NCBI RefSeq assembly: GCF_023159225.1
Contig: NC_063176.1
Location: forward strand, 12,075,463-12,139,462
Direction: 5' to 3'
DNA: 64,000 bases
Source: Perognathus longimembris pacificus
Taxonomy: Eukaryota > Chordata > Mammalia > Rodentia > Heteromyidae
In this document: piece after piece, positions 11,467-22,490 of the stretch
Position numbering within the stretch: the stretch's first letter is position 1
Layout: every line of letters begins with the position of its first letter
Made by a program: the position numbers and the translations under genes
The notes under the pieces: generated by a model
What the model saw: the letters and a program-made list of their open reading frames with translations, nothing else
Told to the model about the DNA's origin: nothing
The model's database searches: none

Positions 11467-11845
11467 GAGGAGATACATTTCTGATCATTTATCCAGTTCG
11501 TGGTATTTCATATCAGCAGAACAACTTGTTTAGCTCCAAATAGCATTAAATCTTCCTTTTCTGTGAGTTAAATTGCACAAGGTGGCCATAGGTAAAAAGT
11601 TTCTATCAGCATCTTTTACTTAGCACAGCTTGATTGGGAATATGAGGTTCAATCTTTTATGTGAAATGCCAAAACCTTAAAACTCTAAATTCTATTTTTA
11701 AATGCATTTATTAATTCTTGCCATAATATAACCGAAATTTGTAGCCAACTCCACTCTGAAATGATGTTAACCTTTTTAATCTTCATTTTGTCTCACTTAC
11801 CTTGGCAATTTACATGTTTCACCACAGAAATAAGAAGCTATTTGA

Positions 11846-12040
11846 GCTGGGTGCTGATGGCTGATGGCTGGAATCCTAGCTACTCAGAAGGCTTTGGGCA
11901 TAAAGTCAACCCAAGAGAAAAGGTCTATAAAATCTGTCTTCAAAATAACCAGCAAATAGCCAGGCTGGAGGTATGGTTTAAGTGCAGAGCACCAGCTGAG
12001 TGAACAAGTAGAGTAAGCACGAGGCCCTGAGTTGAAACTA
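11846..12040 (+). mobile_element. 7SL-like + tRNA-like composite SINE
   Basis: The left arm is GCTGGGTGCTGATGGCTGAT, then GGAATCCTAGCTACTCAGA. The right arm is the tRNA-like type (CAGGCTGGAGGTATGGTTTA, then GCACGAGGCCCTGAGTTGAA) without the Geo insert. It ends in a CA-type tail. Confidence 0.8.
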
Positions 12041-12074
12041 CACACACGCACACACGTGCGTGCGCACACACACG
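12041..12074. repeat. Alternating CA/CG purine-pyrimidine tract
   Basis: A SINE tail expanded into mixed CA, CG and TG steps (CACACACGTGCGTGCGCACA core). Uninterrupted purine-pyrimidine alternation with CG steps is the classic Z-DNA-prone pattern. Confidence 0.85.
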
Positions 12075-12580
12075 AAAGATCACAAAACATTGTCACAGAT
12101 CACCCTAATAATGTCTGTTACAATTTTCTAAAATCATAAAATTCTGAATTCTGATGTCTAAATGGTTTCAAATAATGCAATGTGATCCTGGAATGAAATG
12201 TATTTTTGAAACCTTGGATATTTACCAATATCCTGGTGGACTGAGGACAAGGAAAATGATGCTTCTATTTCTGTTGTATATTTTGAAGTAGATGAAGGAT
12301 CAAGTCATCACAATAACAACCAGTTATATCATCTATCCGCGTCTGAACCAGAAAAAAATGTTATTTTGGCAAATTCCAAAGGTGTGTTATGGGTTTATCT
12401 ATCTGTATGTTTTCCAAATAAAGAGATTCAAAATTATAGGGAAGTAATGAAAAAAGAAAGGCCTAATGTTTGTTTCTTCCCTCAATCTTCATTTGCTTTT
12501 GGTGTTGTTGATGACAAAAAAAACCATGTCCATGAGGAATGGCAACCTACATGTGGTCATGTAAACCTGGACAGAGGGAC
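12075..12580. other. Unique sequence
   Basis: There is no recognisable gene or repeat. The 107-codon frame beginning at 12366 owes part of its length to the adjacent TG repeat. Confidence 0.45.
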
Positions 12581-12582
12581 GT

Positions 12583-12639
<57 letters not shown>
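12581..12639. repeat. (TG)n microsatellite
   Basis: About 59 bases of nearly perfect TG repeat, with one TA interruption near the start. Confidence 0.97.
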
Positions 12640-12640
<1 letters not shown>

Positions 12641-13854
12641 TGTAGCCACATTCTCAGAGTTAAGTAATCAGACTTCCATGTCTCTTTGATTTTTAAGTGA
12701 TCTCAGGGAATGCTGTTATATCCCTCATCAAGTGTTTGAGGGTCATTCAAGCATGCAAACAGTAAGCAGCAGATTGTATATGATAGTGGTATCATAAGAT
12801 TAAGTCACCTCATGATGTGGTGGTCATCACATAGTAGTCATCTGAGTTATATGGGAATATTCTACCATGTTTACACACAGAGCAAATAGCCTAGTGACAA
12901 AGCTCTCAGAACATATCCTCATCACTAATTGACACATAACTGTACTTTAATGTTAAGCAAATGGTGTTAATTTTTAATACCTGTAAGTGACAGACTCTCA
13001 AGTAGACACTCAGCTATATAATTTAATATTTAAAATAACCTTGAAAATTTATTTTCAATTTATTATGCATAGTCAGACACACAGAGAAAAATTAAACCAT
13101 CTATTAAAAGCATGTGCAAACCCTAGAGCATACACGGTCCTCGATTGAATTCAGGTCTGTTCCCAAGAAAAACTTCACTGTGCTATTTGGCAGTGTAAAA
13201 TGTGATGACATTGATTCTTAAAATACTTTGAAATGGAAAAGTCTCTTTTGAAGATGACAAAACAGATGGGCAGAAGGTCAACAGGAGCCTCACATTAATT
13301 CAGTTTGAGATTGGTAGGCCCAGGTGCAGGAAGGAGGGCTTTGGCTTGAGCTGCCTCCTCTTCTATATTTCATAGAGTTCTTGAAATTAAAATAATAAGA
13401 TGTGAAAAATCAGAACTTTTTCCTTGCCCAAGAGCTTAAGTCTCATAGGAGTTAAAGACAATAATCATGACCTGTGGGGTTAAACAGACTCCCCTTTCTC
13501 CACCAGTCCTAGCTTTATTTACTGTGAGTTCACGGAGCCAAGACTCTGGCCTTGTGTATTTGTCCTTGTAAGTCTTCAATACAGTCTCTTGCAAAGTCTT
13601 ACTGGTATAAAATAATGTTTAACATTTGCATTCATATGACAATGTTTTCTTCCATAGGGATTTTGTAGATACATCCTGTATACCAAAAAATAAGATAAAA
13701 TAAAAATTAATATACCTAAAATAAGTAAATTAATACAATTTACTTTTTAAATTCTTAATGGTTAAATTACTATTTTGCCAATTAGAAAGCTAATTCAAAC
13801 TTCCATGAGTGGAAATGAAACAGTCAATCAAATAATTAGAATATATCTAGGATA
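12640..13854. other. Unique AT-rich sequence with a probable MIR
   Basis: A probable MIR lies at about 12,960-13,190 (ACAGACTCTCAAGTAGACAC, then AAACCATCTATTAAAAG, then GATTGAATTCAGGTCTGTTC), though it is degraded. The rest shows no gene. Confidence 0.45.
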
Positions 13855-14325
13855 GTCATAGCAGATAATCACAATACCTATGTACATATGATCACATAAG
13901 ATGACGCTGAGAGAAATGATCTCCAAGATATGGAAACAAGTGGTTTATCATTGATGATGTTATTTTCAACATACTACGTGAAATCACTTCTTTTTTCTTC
14001 TGTCCGTCTTCCCTATGATTTAGCCCCTTTTGACACTGTTTGATTTCGGTACCCTGGGTATTTTATATATGTCTGTCTGAATTTGGGAAAGGAAGGGGGA
14101 CAGTAAAATGGTGAGATAAAGGGTAAAAAGTGAACCAGTGCAACAGCAATACTTACAAGACAATTTGTTGTAAACCAACTGCATAACTCGGGCGGGGGGG
14201 GGGGGTTGGGAAGGAGAGAGGAAATGAGGGAGGGAGTAACAAGCTGGACAAAAAAAGGACTCACTACCTTCCATGTGTAACTGTAACCCCTCTGTACTTC
14301 ACCTTGAGAAAAAAACTTTTTAAAG
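13855..14325 (+). mobile_element. L1 3'UTR fragment (type A) with poly-G tract
   Basis: The upstream part (ATGTACATATGATCACATAA, then GAGAGAAATGATCTCCAAG) is the L1 3' region before the UTR. TACCCTGGGTATTTTATATA, an 11-G run in a purine tract, GAGTAACAAGCTGGACAAA and GTAACCCCTCTGTACTTCAC follow. The two overlapping minus frames here are products of the purine tract. Confidence 0.85.
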
Positions 14326-14330
14326 CATAG

Positions 14331-14602
14331 GCTAGGAGCTTGGGGTGCACCTCAAGAGCATGAGCCACCAATAGAGAACTCACAAGGCCAAGATCTGAGG
14401 ACAGATGCTAAAAACAAGCTTAGGAAGAAAGGCCTGTGACACTGTATCTCTAAGTAACCAGCAAAATTCGAACTGGAGGTGTGGCTCAAGTGTTATAGTG
14501 CCAGTCTTGAGCAACAGACCAACAGAACATGAGATCCTGAGCTCAAACCTTGGTATGCTGGTGTGCACACATGCATATGCATTTGCACACACACACACAT
14601 AC
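14331..14602 (+). mobile_element. 7SL-like + tRNA-like composite SINE, diverged
   Basis: Left-arm traces (GCACCTCAAGAGCATGAGCC, GCCAAGATCTGAGG) lead to ACTGGAGGTGTGGCTCAAGT, CAGTCTTGAGCAACAGACCA and CCTGAGCTCAAACC. The right arm looks intermediate between the plain tRNA-like arm and the Geo arm. It ends in a CA-rich tail. Confidence 0.65.
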
Positions 14603-14939
14603 ACAGAAAGCAAATATTAAGGGGAATGGTAGTTCATTTGGTCAGAAATGATGAACAACCTCTTCCTCCCCCCCTCATTCTTTAGCCCACTACTCAAGAG
14701 TTGTAACATGGATGCATGAGGAATGAAATCTTAATTCGCGGTCCTTCATGCACTTTACGCCTCTGCAACTCTTTAGTTTGAGCTACAAATGCCCTCTGAG
14801 TCACAAAACTTTGCTCTGGATGCTAGAAAGAATAGATACTTTTTCAATGTTTCCTTTGTGTTCTGGTTAGACTGAGGCTGACAGACAGAAAAAGGCCATA
14901 AACTTCAGCAAAATCTTTCTCTAGCAAAAGCCATCGGGA

Positions 14940-15185
14940 CATTATATGTACTGTTCCTTCTACCCAGAATGCTTTGCTGAGTTCTAGTTCATATTAGTTC
15001 ATCTATCAAGCTTCAACTGAAGTTACAACCTCTAGAAAATTCTCTCATATCTTTCATTTTAATCAAAATGTCCTTTACAAGGCTTCTCATTTTTCTCTAT
15101 TTAAATATTAGTCTCTTATTACAGCTTTGAGTCCTACAGAGAGGCAACAGCATATTGCTTCTCTAAAATCTAATGTACAGTAATC
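14940..15185 (+). mobile_element. L2 3' end remnant
   Basis: ACTGTTCCTTCTACCCAGAA TGCTTT, then ATCAAGCTTCAACTGAAGTT and ATTACAGCTTTGAG, follow the order of the L2 3' end (CTGTTCCCTCTGCCTGGAA, then tCAGCTCAAATGTCACC). It is old. Confidence 0.65.
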
Positions 15186-15399
15186 ATGGGTGATGGAATG
15201 CTTTTAAGATACAATTCTCTTCTTCCTCCCCAACTTCCCTCTCATCATCTTCAAGAGACATTTTGTTCCCCAGTCCGGGAAAAATACTGATTTTTGAGTA
15301 CTCTGTGACTTACTGAAATGAAATCACTTGTTATTAACCTATTTTATCCAGTGAATATTCAAAACGTTGACTTTGGCTTGGTATGAAAATATCTCTCTT

Positions 15400-15647
15400 G
15401 GTATTAGAACTAGGGAAGTGAAATCGAGAGACAAAGGACAGAAAGACAAACGACTCCAAAAGCAATACTTGCAAAACCATTTGGTGTAAACCAACTGAAC
15501 AACTCATGGGGGGAGAGGGAAAGGGGAGGGAGAAGGGGGAATGAAGGAGGAGGTAACAAACAGTACAAGAAATGTACCCAATGCCTAACTATGAAACTGT
15601 AACCTCTCTGTACATCACTTTGACAATAAATGAGAAAAAAAAAGAAA
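15400..15647 (+). mobile_element. Young 5'-truncated L1 3' end (type A)
   Basis: A 248-bp insert begins GGTATTAGAACTAGGGAAGT and includes AAGCAATACTTGCAAAACC, a G-rich tract, GGAGGTAACAAACAGTACAA and a polyA-like end. The 15-bp TSD GAAAATATCTCTCTT (15385-15399) recurs with one mismatch at 15648-15662. Confidence 0.9.
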
Positions 15648-15662
15648 GAAAATGTCTCTCTT

Positions 15663-16836
15663 CTATTGTGAATATCTATGTTTAGCCGCTACCTGCACAC
15701 AAGGAAGAGTACAAACTTCCTATTTCTCTTACCTTCTCATCTAGTTGTTATCCACAGCTTCTAGCTCCTTCTACAATCGGAATTCAGTGACAGAAAATGA
15801 AATTTATATACAGAAAGTTTAACTTGCCTGATTATGTCCCCTGGATATTGATTATGGCAGACCTTTGCTCTCCTGAAGGATATCACAGGCCACACTTCTG
15901 ACTACTTTTCTTCTAGCTCTCTTTGATTTCTGATTTTCTGGTCATCATAGTTGTGGTAGACTAACCCTAGTAGTGGGGATATTTAGAGGTATAATCCTTT
16001 TAAACAGCGAAGAGTCTGGCCCTTCTATCACAGGACTGTTACCACTACCAGAGGGGGCTTCTCACCGTCTTTCCTCTCTCTGTTCTGCCAACTATGCTCA
16101 CAGTCACAGGCGCATGCTTTTGCATGATTCAGCTGTGTGCCCACACCTATCCTTTCTCTTATCTGGAGATATTGTCAAACTCTCCTTGACAGCCCGTATT
16201 TAGAAATTAGCCACTATCTATAAAAGCTCTCTGTTCATTAGTCATCCCATAGATCACTCCACAACTTCAAATTAAGTAATAAATACCAGGGATCATAGAA
16301 TTGCAACTTCATATTTCCCTTGAAAATTCTCTTTTGCATCTGGATTCTCGCTTTGGAATTTAAATATTGTATCTTACTCTATAACACATCCAATTCATCA
16401 AACCCACCATTGGGGCACGTGACACACCATAGACACTAGACACATTTGAGCAAAAAGGCTGGTAATGTTATCACATTTTTTTAGAGCATATAAATGGATA
16501 CTTCTTTATTTTCCAAAGAGGACTGTCTAGATTTATTGGTTTTTACTGAGTTAATTAACAAGCTCTATATTCCATTATAATAAACCTCTTGGCAAAGGCA
16601 TTTAGCAGTCACTATCTTATTTTAATAACTACAATCTTTCCTTATGGCTTATCTACTAACAGAGCCAACACTGCAAATTTTGCTTTCTTTTCTAAGTGCT
16701 GACTGTGCAATGTCTTTACAGACACTTTGTTCTGCACTAAATCAAGCAGAATCAGAAACAAGATAGGATGGGTACCACATGTGCACTGAAGATTGCAGGC
16801 TGGGGAAAATGATCAGATAATGACTTTTTTGAACAA
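15663..16836. other. Unique sequence
   Basis: No gene or named repeat is recognised. The 76-codon frame at 15973-16203 has no known motif. Confidence 0.45.
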
Positions 16837-17066
16837 ATACTGGGACTTGACCTCAGGGCCTACGTGTTGTCTTTTAGCTTTTTGTTATTGCTGTTGTTCA
16901 AGGCTAATGCTCTACCACTTGGGCCGCAGATCCACTTACAGCGTTTTGCTCGTTAATTAGAGATGAGTCGCACAAAAAAATTTCCCAGTCTACCATTGCA
17001 CCAGGATCCTCAGATCTCAGTCTTCTTAGTAGCTAGGATTATATCCATGAGCCACCAGTGCCCAGG
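16837..17066 (-). mobile_element. 7SL-like + Geo composite SINE, minus strand
   Basis: The reversed right arm is followed by GTTAATTAGAGATGAGTCGC, then CCTCAGATCTCAGTCTTCTT and TAGTAGCTAGGATTATATCC. GAGCCACCAGTGCCCAGGTA closes the reversed left arm. Confidence 0.8.
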
Positions 17067-17216
17067 TAGGTAATGGTTTTTTTCATTTGTATTGCAACCA
17101 ACAAATACAGAACTGTACTGTCATGGCTGAGCCATACTAGCTATCCTGAATTTCAGCCAATATCACATGCTAAATTGTACATATGGTGTAAAAATAAAAT
17201 TGCTAGGTCATAACAA

Positions 17217-17290
17217 ACATGGTTGTGTACATCTTTAATCCCAGAACCCAGTAGGCTGAGGGAAAGGATCTCTTGAGTTTGAGGCTTTTT
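17217..17290 (+). mobile_element. 7SL-like SINE left-arm fragment
   Basis: CATGGTTGTGTACATCTTTA ATCCCAG, then GTAGGCTGAGGGAAAGGATC, matches the first half of a B1/Alu-like monomer. Confidence 0.65.
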
Positions 17291-18386
17291 AACATCTCTG
17301 TTTCATATTTTTCTCTGTTGGTTTGGAAGTAAGCAAACATCTATAGTAAATTGTTTTACTGAGTCTCTAAATATTTTTTTCAATGACAGTGCCTCACTTA
17401 GAGGAGGATTAATTTAGACCATTAGGAATGTAATCATCTCTTTTCTCGGCATGATTACCATGACCATATCTGATCTTTACTTCATCCAGTGAAAGGCAAC
17501 CACTGCCTGTAGAATTGGTTAGAATACCATAAAAAAAGAGTGGAGGAATAGAAGACTGGTAATGTTTTGTCTGTTAAGCAAAATGGAGCTTTGCAGGCAG
17601 AAAATTCCTTCCAATGCTATGGTTGTTTTGGACAGGAGTTCTCAGCTGTCCTTTCTGATTCCCTCTGAGCAGCAAACACTGTTCCGGGGAAAACATGGGT
17701 CATTCAGTGCTCATAAAACAGAAAATACTGAAGAAATTAGAGCAGAATATTTGTTACTTAACAAAATGGGGCTATTTAGTAAAAACAAGGTATCTTTGGC
17801 CCTTGAGATCATGAGGGGAAACACAAAGATAACATAATGTTTTTCCTTACCATGTGCCAGGGATTGTGATCATGGATACCTAGTAGTGTACACACACACA
17901 CACACACTCATACACATGCATAGGAACTTCTTTGGACACTCAGGAAAGACTTCCAATAACGCATCTTGAAACTAAGGCCTAATGTGTAAAACTACAGTGA
18001 CTCCATTAAGTTACAGAGAGGTGAGGAGAACATAATATACAAAGGTCCACTTTATGTCCCACAGTCAATCACTATTTGCAAGTTTACATAACAGAAAGGA
18101 AAAAGGACCACTTGGGGCAAAGTAGGAGTACAGCACAAAATAAATTTGCCAATATATGTATATTATGTGATCATAAAGGGCCTGTGGGCCGTGGTAAAAA
18201 AAAAAATGTTTTATTTTAAACTCAGAAGAAAACCCCTGTAACAGATGCCATAGTGTGCATCCTAAATATCGTAGAACTCATGCTGAAGTCTTCCTTGCCG
18301 GCCTGCAGCACTGTGGGGAGGTGGTAGAACCTTCACAGGATGAAAACTATATTATTGGGTGCCAGGCTGAGCTCTACCTCCTTCCA
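17291..18386. other. Mostly unique sequence, possible MaLR trace at the right end
   Basis: The 91-codon frame at 17562-17837 has no known motif. A (CA)n run is near 17,889-17,905. At 18,255-18,340, CATGCTGAAGTCTTCCTTGC, then GCACTGTGGGGAGGTGGTAG, is reminiscent of MaLR-type LTRs, but the match is too short to call. Confidence 0.35.
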
Positions 18387-18882
18387 TGTAGAGGTCCTGG
18401 GGCTGTCCGCCCTTACCGTGTGGTCCTCTATCGCTCTTCTGGCCAGTAGGAATTGACTGCAGGAGTGAGGTCCACATCTAGCTTCGGTCAGCGTGTGGTT
18501 GCGGGATGCCTTCCTCCTCCCTATCCCGCCAAGGAAGCAAGGCATGAGTAGGCTCCCAGAGCAGCTTCAAAGAGCGTTCTGGTTTATTCAAGGGAGGGGC
18601 TAACAGTCTTATACCAGTAATGACACGCGAAGGAGAGGGACTGGCCAGGTGCTAACGATAGGCTAATGAGCATGTCCATCACGATGATGTCAAGGAACTT
18701 CCTGCAGAGGCAGAGACCTCCTGGCTCTGCCTCCTGGGTCAGCCGGCACCATTACGACACATGTGCTCGCCACCGAGAGGTGGGGGCTGGTTTGGCTTCT
18801 CTTTGGGTTTCAGAACCAGAAGGAGGTGGGACGGGCCAGCTAGCAGCTGCCCCAGGTCTTAAAGGCATAGCCATCCCCTACA
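18387..18882 (-). mobile_element. ERV LTR (about 496 bp), minus strand
   Basis: The ends form a near-perfect inverted repeat, TGTAGAGG at 18387 and CCCCTACA ending at 18882. The minus strand has AATAAA at 18583-18588, a U5-like part towards 18387 and a GC-richer U3. No clear target-site duplication is visible (flanks CTTCCA and ATTGGG), so the copy may be rearranged. The class is uncertain. The 133-codon plus frame at 18666-19067 crosses its edge and is not meaningful. Confidence 0.7.
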
Positions 18883-18920
18883 ATTGGGGTGGGGGCAATA
18901 ACCCATTAGGACCTGGGGTG

Positions 18921-18950
18921 CTCTCTCTCTCTCTCTCTCGCGCACACACA
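18921..18950. repeat. (CT)n/(CA)n mixed microsatellite
   Basis: A CT run of about nine units passes into CGCGCACACACA just outside the LTR. Confidence 0.85.
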
Positions 18951-19407
18951 TCACACATCTCTCATTTCTCTTTTGTGTCAGGCAGCCAGGATTTGAACAG
19001 CTTTACTCCACTGCTTATTCCCGATCACACACTGCCTCACCACATGCACAAAGCAAATCTCCGATAATCTAAGCCACAATAACTCTTTCACCCAGATAAG
19101 TTAACTGGCTCAAGTATCTAAAATCTGACCAACCCAGGTGGAAAGGCACAAGAATAATGTGACCTAAGTTGGGTGAAAAGGAGGACACAGTTATAACGAT
19201 GTAGACACTGAAAAGGAAAGCTGTAGAATGTAGAAGGAGATCTTAGACACATTCATGAAGCATCTAAATAGAAAGGAATAACTTAGTGTTAGATCACATG
19301 ATCTAATGCCCAAGGGTAGATAAGACAGAGACTTCACTATCATGAATCCAGGATTCAAACTTCTGATAACTGATGAAACTGATAAAGGAAAGAGAATAGC
19401 AAAAGTG
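18951..19407. other. Unique sequence
   Basis: No gene or clear repeat is recognised. Confidence 0.45.
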
Positions 19408-19485
19408 GTCTGGTGGAGTGGCTCAGGTAGTAGAGGACCTACCTAGTAAACATAGGGTCCTTAATTCAAACTAGTACAACAAAAA
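19408..19485 (+). mobile_element. tRNA-like SINE right arm, isolated
   Basis: GGTCTGGTGGAGTGGCTCAG, then GTAGTAGAGGACCTACCTAG, then GGTCCTTAATTCAAACTAGT, is the tRNA-Ala-like arm without a Geo insert. A short A-rich tail follows. Confidence 0.65.
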
Positions 19486-19539
19486 ACTCAGAAGTAGAAA
19501 AAGAAAGTATTTAAATATCATGTCAAGTATCACACAGTT

Positions 19540-19605
19540 TTTGAGGTAGGCATCGTCATATTACTCCAATGTTAAAAACACAGAAGCAAACTTAAAAGAT
19601 AAGGG
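19540..19605 (+). mobile_element. MIR core fragment, tentative
   Basis: TTTGAGGTAGGCATCGTCAT, then AAAAACACAGAAGCAAACTT, resembles the MIR core (GAGGTAGGTACTATTATTAT, then GAGGAAACTGAGGC). Confidence 0.4.
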
Positions 19606-19645
19606 AAACCTGAAGAAGAAGGTTATATATCTTGCCTTAAGGTTT

Positions 19646-19894
19646 TGTTTTGTTTTGGTTTTGGTTTTGGTTTGTCTTGGGGCTTGAACTCTGGGCCTGG
19701 GCACTGTCCCTGAGCTCTTCAGCTCAAAGCTACCACTCTACACTTGAGCCACAGCGCCACTTCCAGTTTTTCTAGTGGTTAATTGAAGATAAGAGTCTCA
19801 TGGACTTTGATGCCCAGGCTGGCTTTGAGCCATAATCCTCAAATCTCAGCCTCCTGAGCAGCTAGAATTACAGGTGTGAACCATCAGCACCTGG
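19646..19894 (-). mobile_element. 7SL-like + Geo composite SINE with TSD, minus strand
   Basis: A TTTTG-type tail leads into GGCTTGAACTCTGGGCCTGG, then GTTAATTGAAGATAAGAGTC, then CCTGAGCAGCTAGAATTACA and CCATCAGCACCTGG. The TSD CTTAAGGTTT lies at 19636-19645 and 19895-19904. This is one of the best-preserved members of the composite family here. Confidence 0.9.
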
Positions 19895-20469
19895 CTTAAG
19901 GTTTCTTAAATAACAAAAAGCCCAAACTTCATTTCTTTTTAGAACCACATTCTGACTCAAAGTAATTCAAACCCAAACTCCAATTGAATACCAGAAACAA
20001 AACCACCAAACTCTGTCCTCTAGCTTCCCGAATGGATTTTAGGCCTAAAATTTTTGGAGCATAACAGGTGATATGTACTAAGTATTTCTTAAGTTTAAAG
20101 CAATATGTTATGGAAGATGAAACCATGTGATTTCTCAAAATCATCCAGAGAAAAACTATTTCCTAATTCCTGACAAAATTGAGAAGCTGGAATCCCACAA
20201 AGCCAGCATCCGCCACCTTGTTGGTGATCCTTTACACATCTATTGCTGTGTTAACTGTGGCATCACAAGACTTCCATGGCCACTGCTTTCATTTATTGCG
20301 ATTTAGCATAAAGTCTGATCACCTGTTTGTGTTGTATGGAAACTTAAAATCAATATAATTCATGTTTAAGACATGCCATAGCTACATACATCTTGAACTT
20401 ATTTCTCAAATAATAATCAGTGAACATGAAAAAAGATACGGAGTCTTTTGTTGTTGTTTTATTTTGTTG

Positions 20470-20719
20470 TTTTTTTCTTTTTTTTTCTGTTCCTGGTCTT
20501 TGAACTCTGGGCTTTGGCGCTATCTCTAAGCTCCTTTTGTTCAAGTAAGGATAACCCTCTACCACTTGAGCTACAGCACCACTTGTAGATTTTTCAGTGG
20601 CCAATTAGAGATAAGGGTCTCAGGGAGTCTCTTTCTCAGGCTAGCTTCCAATCATGATTCTCAGACGTCAGCCTCTGAGTAGCATAGGATTACAGCTGTG
20701 AGCCCCCAGCACCCAGCTT
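20470..20719 (-). mobile_element. 7SL-like + Geo composite SINE, minus strand
   Basis: A T-rich tail is followed by CTTTGAACTCTGGGCTTTGG, CTACCACTTGAGCTACAGCA, CCAATTAGAGATAAGGGTCT and GAGCCCCCAGCACCCAGCTT. The 84-codon minus frame over it is SINE-derived. Confidence 0.85.
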
Positions 20720-22297
20720 GAAGTTTTGTTTTTAATTCAGAAAAGAAGGTTCAAAAAAGTTATATCAAAAGCTAATCATAATTTTACTTTAAGCATTTCA
20801 TTTCTACCTTTATAACAAAACTGTTTCATATAAATATAGTTTTGTAGACAAAACTTTCTGCATAAGAATTTGAAGAATGTTTTGCACCAATATTCTTTAC
20901 TTTTCTAAAGAGAATTGTCATAATCACATTTTTAAGAACTTTCAACAATGCAAAAACAGGCTTTCTCAAGGGAATGAGGAGATAAAGGCATACCATCTTT
21001 GTGAGATTTCAGGGATTAAATAGAATCACATACACAATACTTCCAGAATACGCAATGCTACTTAGAATGAGATATAAAAATCCAGCTCCCATATCACCAA
21101 AACTTTATAAATTTAAAATATTCATGTTCCAGCATGTATTATAAAAGCTCCAGAAACTGAAAATATGGTTTTTGATCGAATAACTTTCATATGGTTGGAT
21201 GGATGGTAATTACTACAGTGAAATATGGGCATTCAGGGCCGCAAAAGGATGTCTGGAATGCATTATAAACTAAATCTGAATAGATCGTGTGGGTATAACC
21301 AATAATCTATTTTATAAAGTTGACAGATTTTTCAAGTGCAGTCCAGTAGACTCAATCTGAACTCTATAAAATGCATATTCACAGGAACAATGTTTCACAC
21401 TAGAAGCACAATACATTATTCACCAATATACCTCAAGCTTTTCTTACCGATTTATGTAGTTATTTCCATGGAAAAAATGTATACATTTCAATATTTCCAG
21501 GCTACCTTAAACTCATACTACTCTACCATGTAGTCTAAAATGACTCAAAAATAAAAGTTATATTGAGCAAAAAAAAGTTTTAAAGCAAATGAATTCAAAT
21601 GTATTTAGGTAGATAAAGATTTTAATGTAAGAAATGTCTAAGATTGATCTTTCTTTTCATACAACAATCATCGCTTGTAAATACTGAACTTCTAGTTTCT
21701 ACTACCTTTTAGATAAGAAAAAATATATTTTAATGAATTTGATTAGTACACTAGAGTAGACTTTAAGAATAAGGGATTTGATTTCTCTGACTGGGAAATA
21801 CAGCTGCATTTAACAGGTAGTATGTTTTATTTTGTTTGCAACAGGAATTAATTCTCTGGAAATTTCAGCCTTTAGAAACAGCACATTCAAAAAATAAATC
21901 AATTTCTACCTCTTTATCTAAAATCCACATCTGTATCAGTTGACAACCTAAACTATTTTTGCTTCAAAATTTTAAAGCCACGTACATAGGAGTTAAATCT
22001 CAGTAGGAAGTCTCTAAAGAAAGTGTTATGCTTTTAATCTTAAATATCCCCCAAGACCACCTGCTAAAATGTTTCTTGTCATCCTGCAGTGCAATTAAGA
22101 GGTGGTGGAACTTTACAAGCACTGTTTTCTTATCTCTAGAGAAATGTTAATAAAAAAGCTAAAATGAGTTGAGTATCTACAATTTTGCTAAGAGCCACAC
22201 ATGTTGCTAATCCTGATAATTTAGATTGAATATAAAGAAACACCTTCTGCTACTGATTTCTTTGATATAAAAATAATTCATCAAAACAACATAGTTA
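20720..22297. other. Unique AT-rich sequence
   Basis: No gene or named repeat is recognised. It is strongly AT-rich. Confidence 0.45.
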
Positions 22298-22490
22298 GGG
22301 GCTGGAATTGTGGCCTAGTGGTAGAGTGCTTGCCTAGCATACATGAAGCCCTGGGAATTCCTCAGTACCACATATACTGAAAAAGCCGGAAATGGAACTA
22401 TGGCTCAAGTGGTAGAGTGTTAGCCTTGCGCAAAAAGAAGCCAGGGACAGTACCCAGGCCCTAAGTTCAAGCCCCAAGACTGGAAAACTA
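22298..22490 (+). mobile_element. IDL-Geo SINE, older copy
   Basis: GGGGCTGGAATTGTGGCCTA, then GTAGAGTGCTTGCCTAGCAT, then a broken B-box (GGGAATTCCTC), then a right arm with GGAACTATGGCTCAAGTGGT. Several substitutions and no clear TSD suggest greater age. Confidence 0.9.

Noticed and set aside
11093..11488. 131-codon minus frame
   Set aside because: Part of it is a young L1 insert and its TSD; the rest has no known motif.
12366..12689. 107-codon frame
   Set aside because: About a fifth of it is translated TG microsatellite.
18666..19067. 133-codon plus frame
   Set aside because: It is antisense to an LTR and continues through a CT/CA microsatellite.
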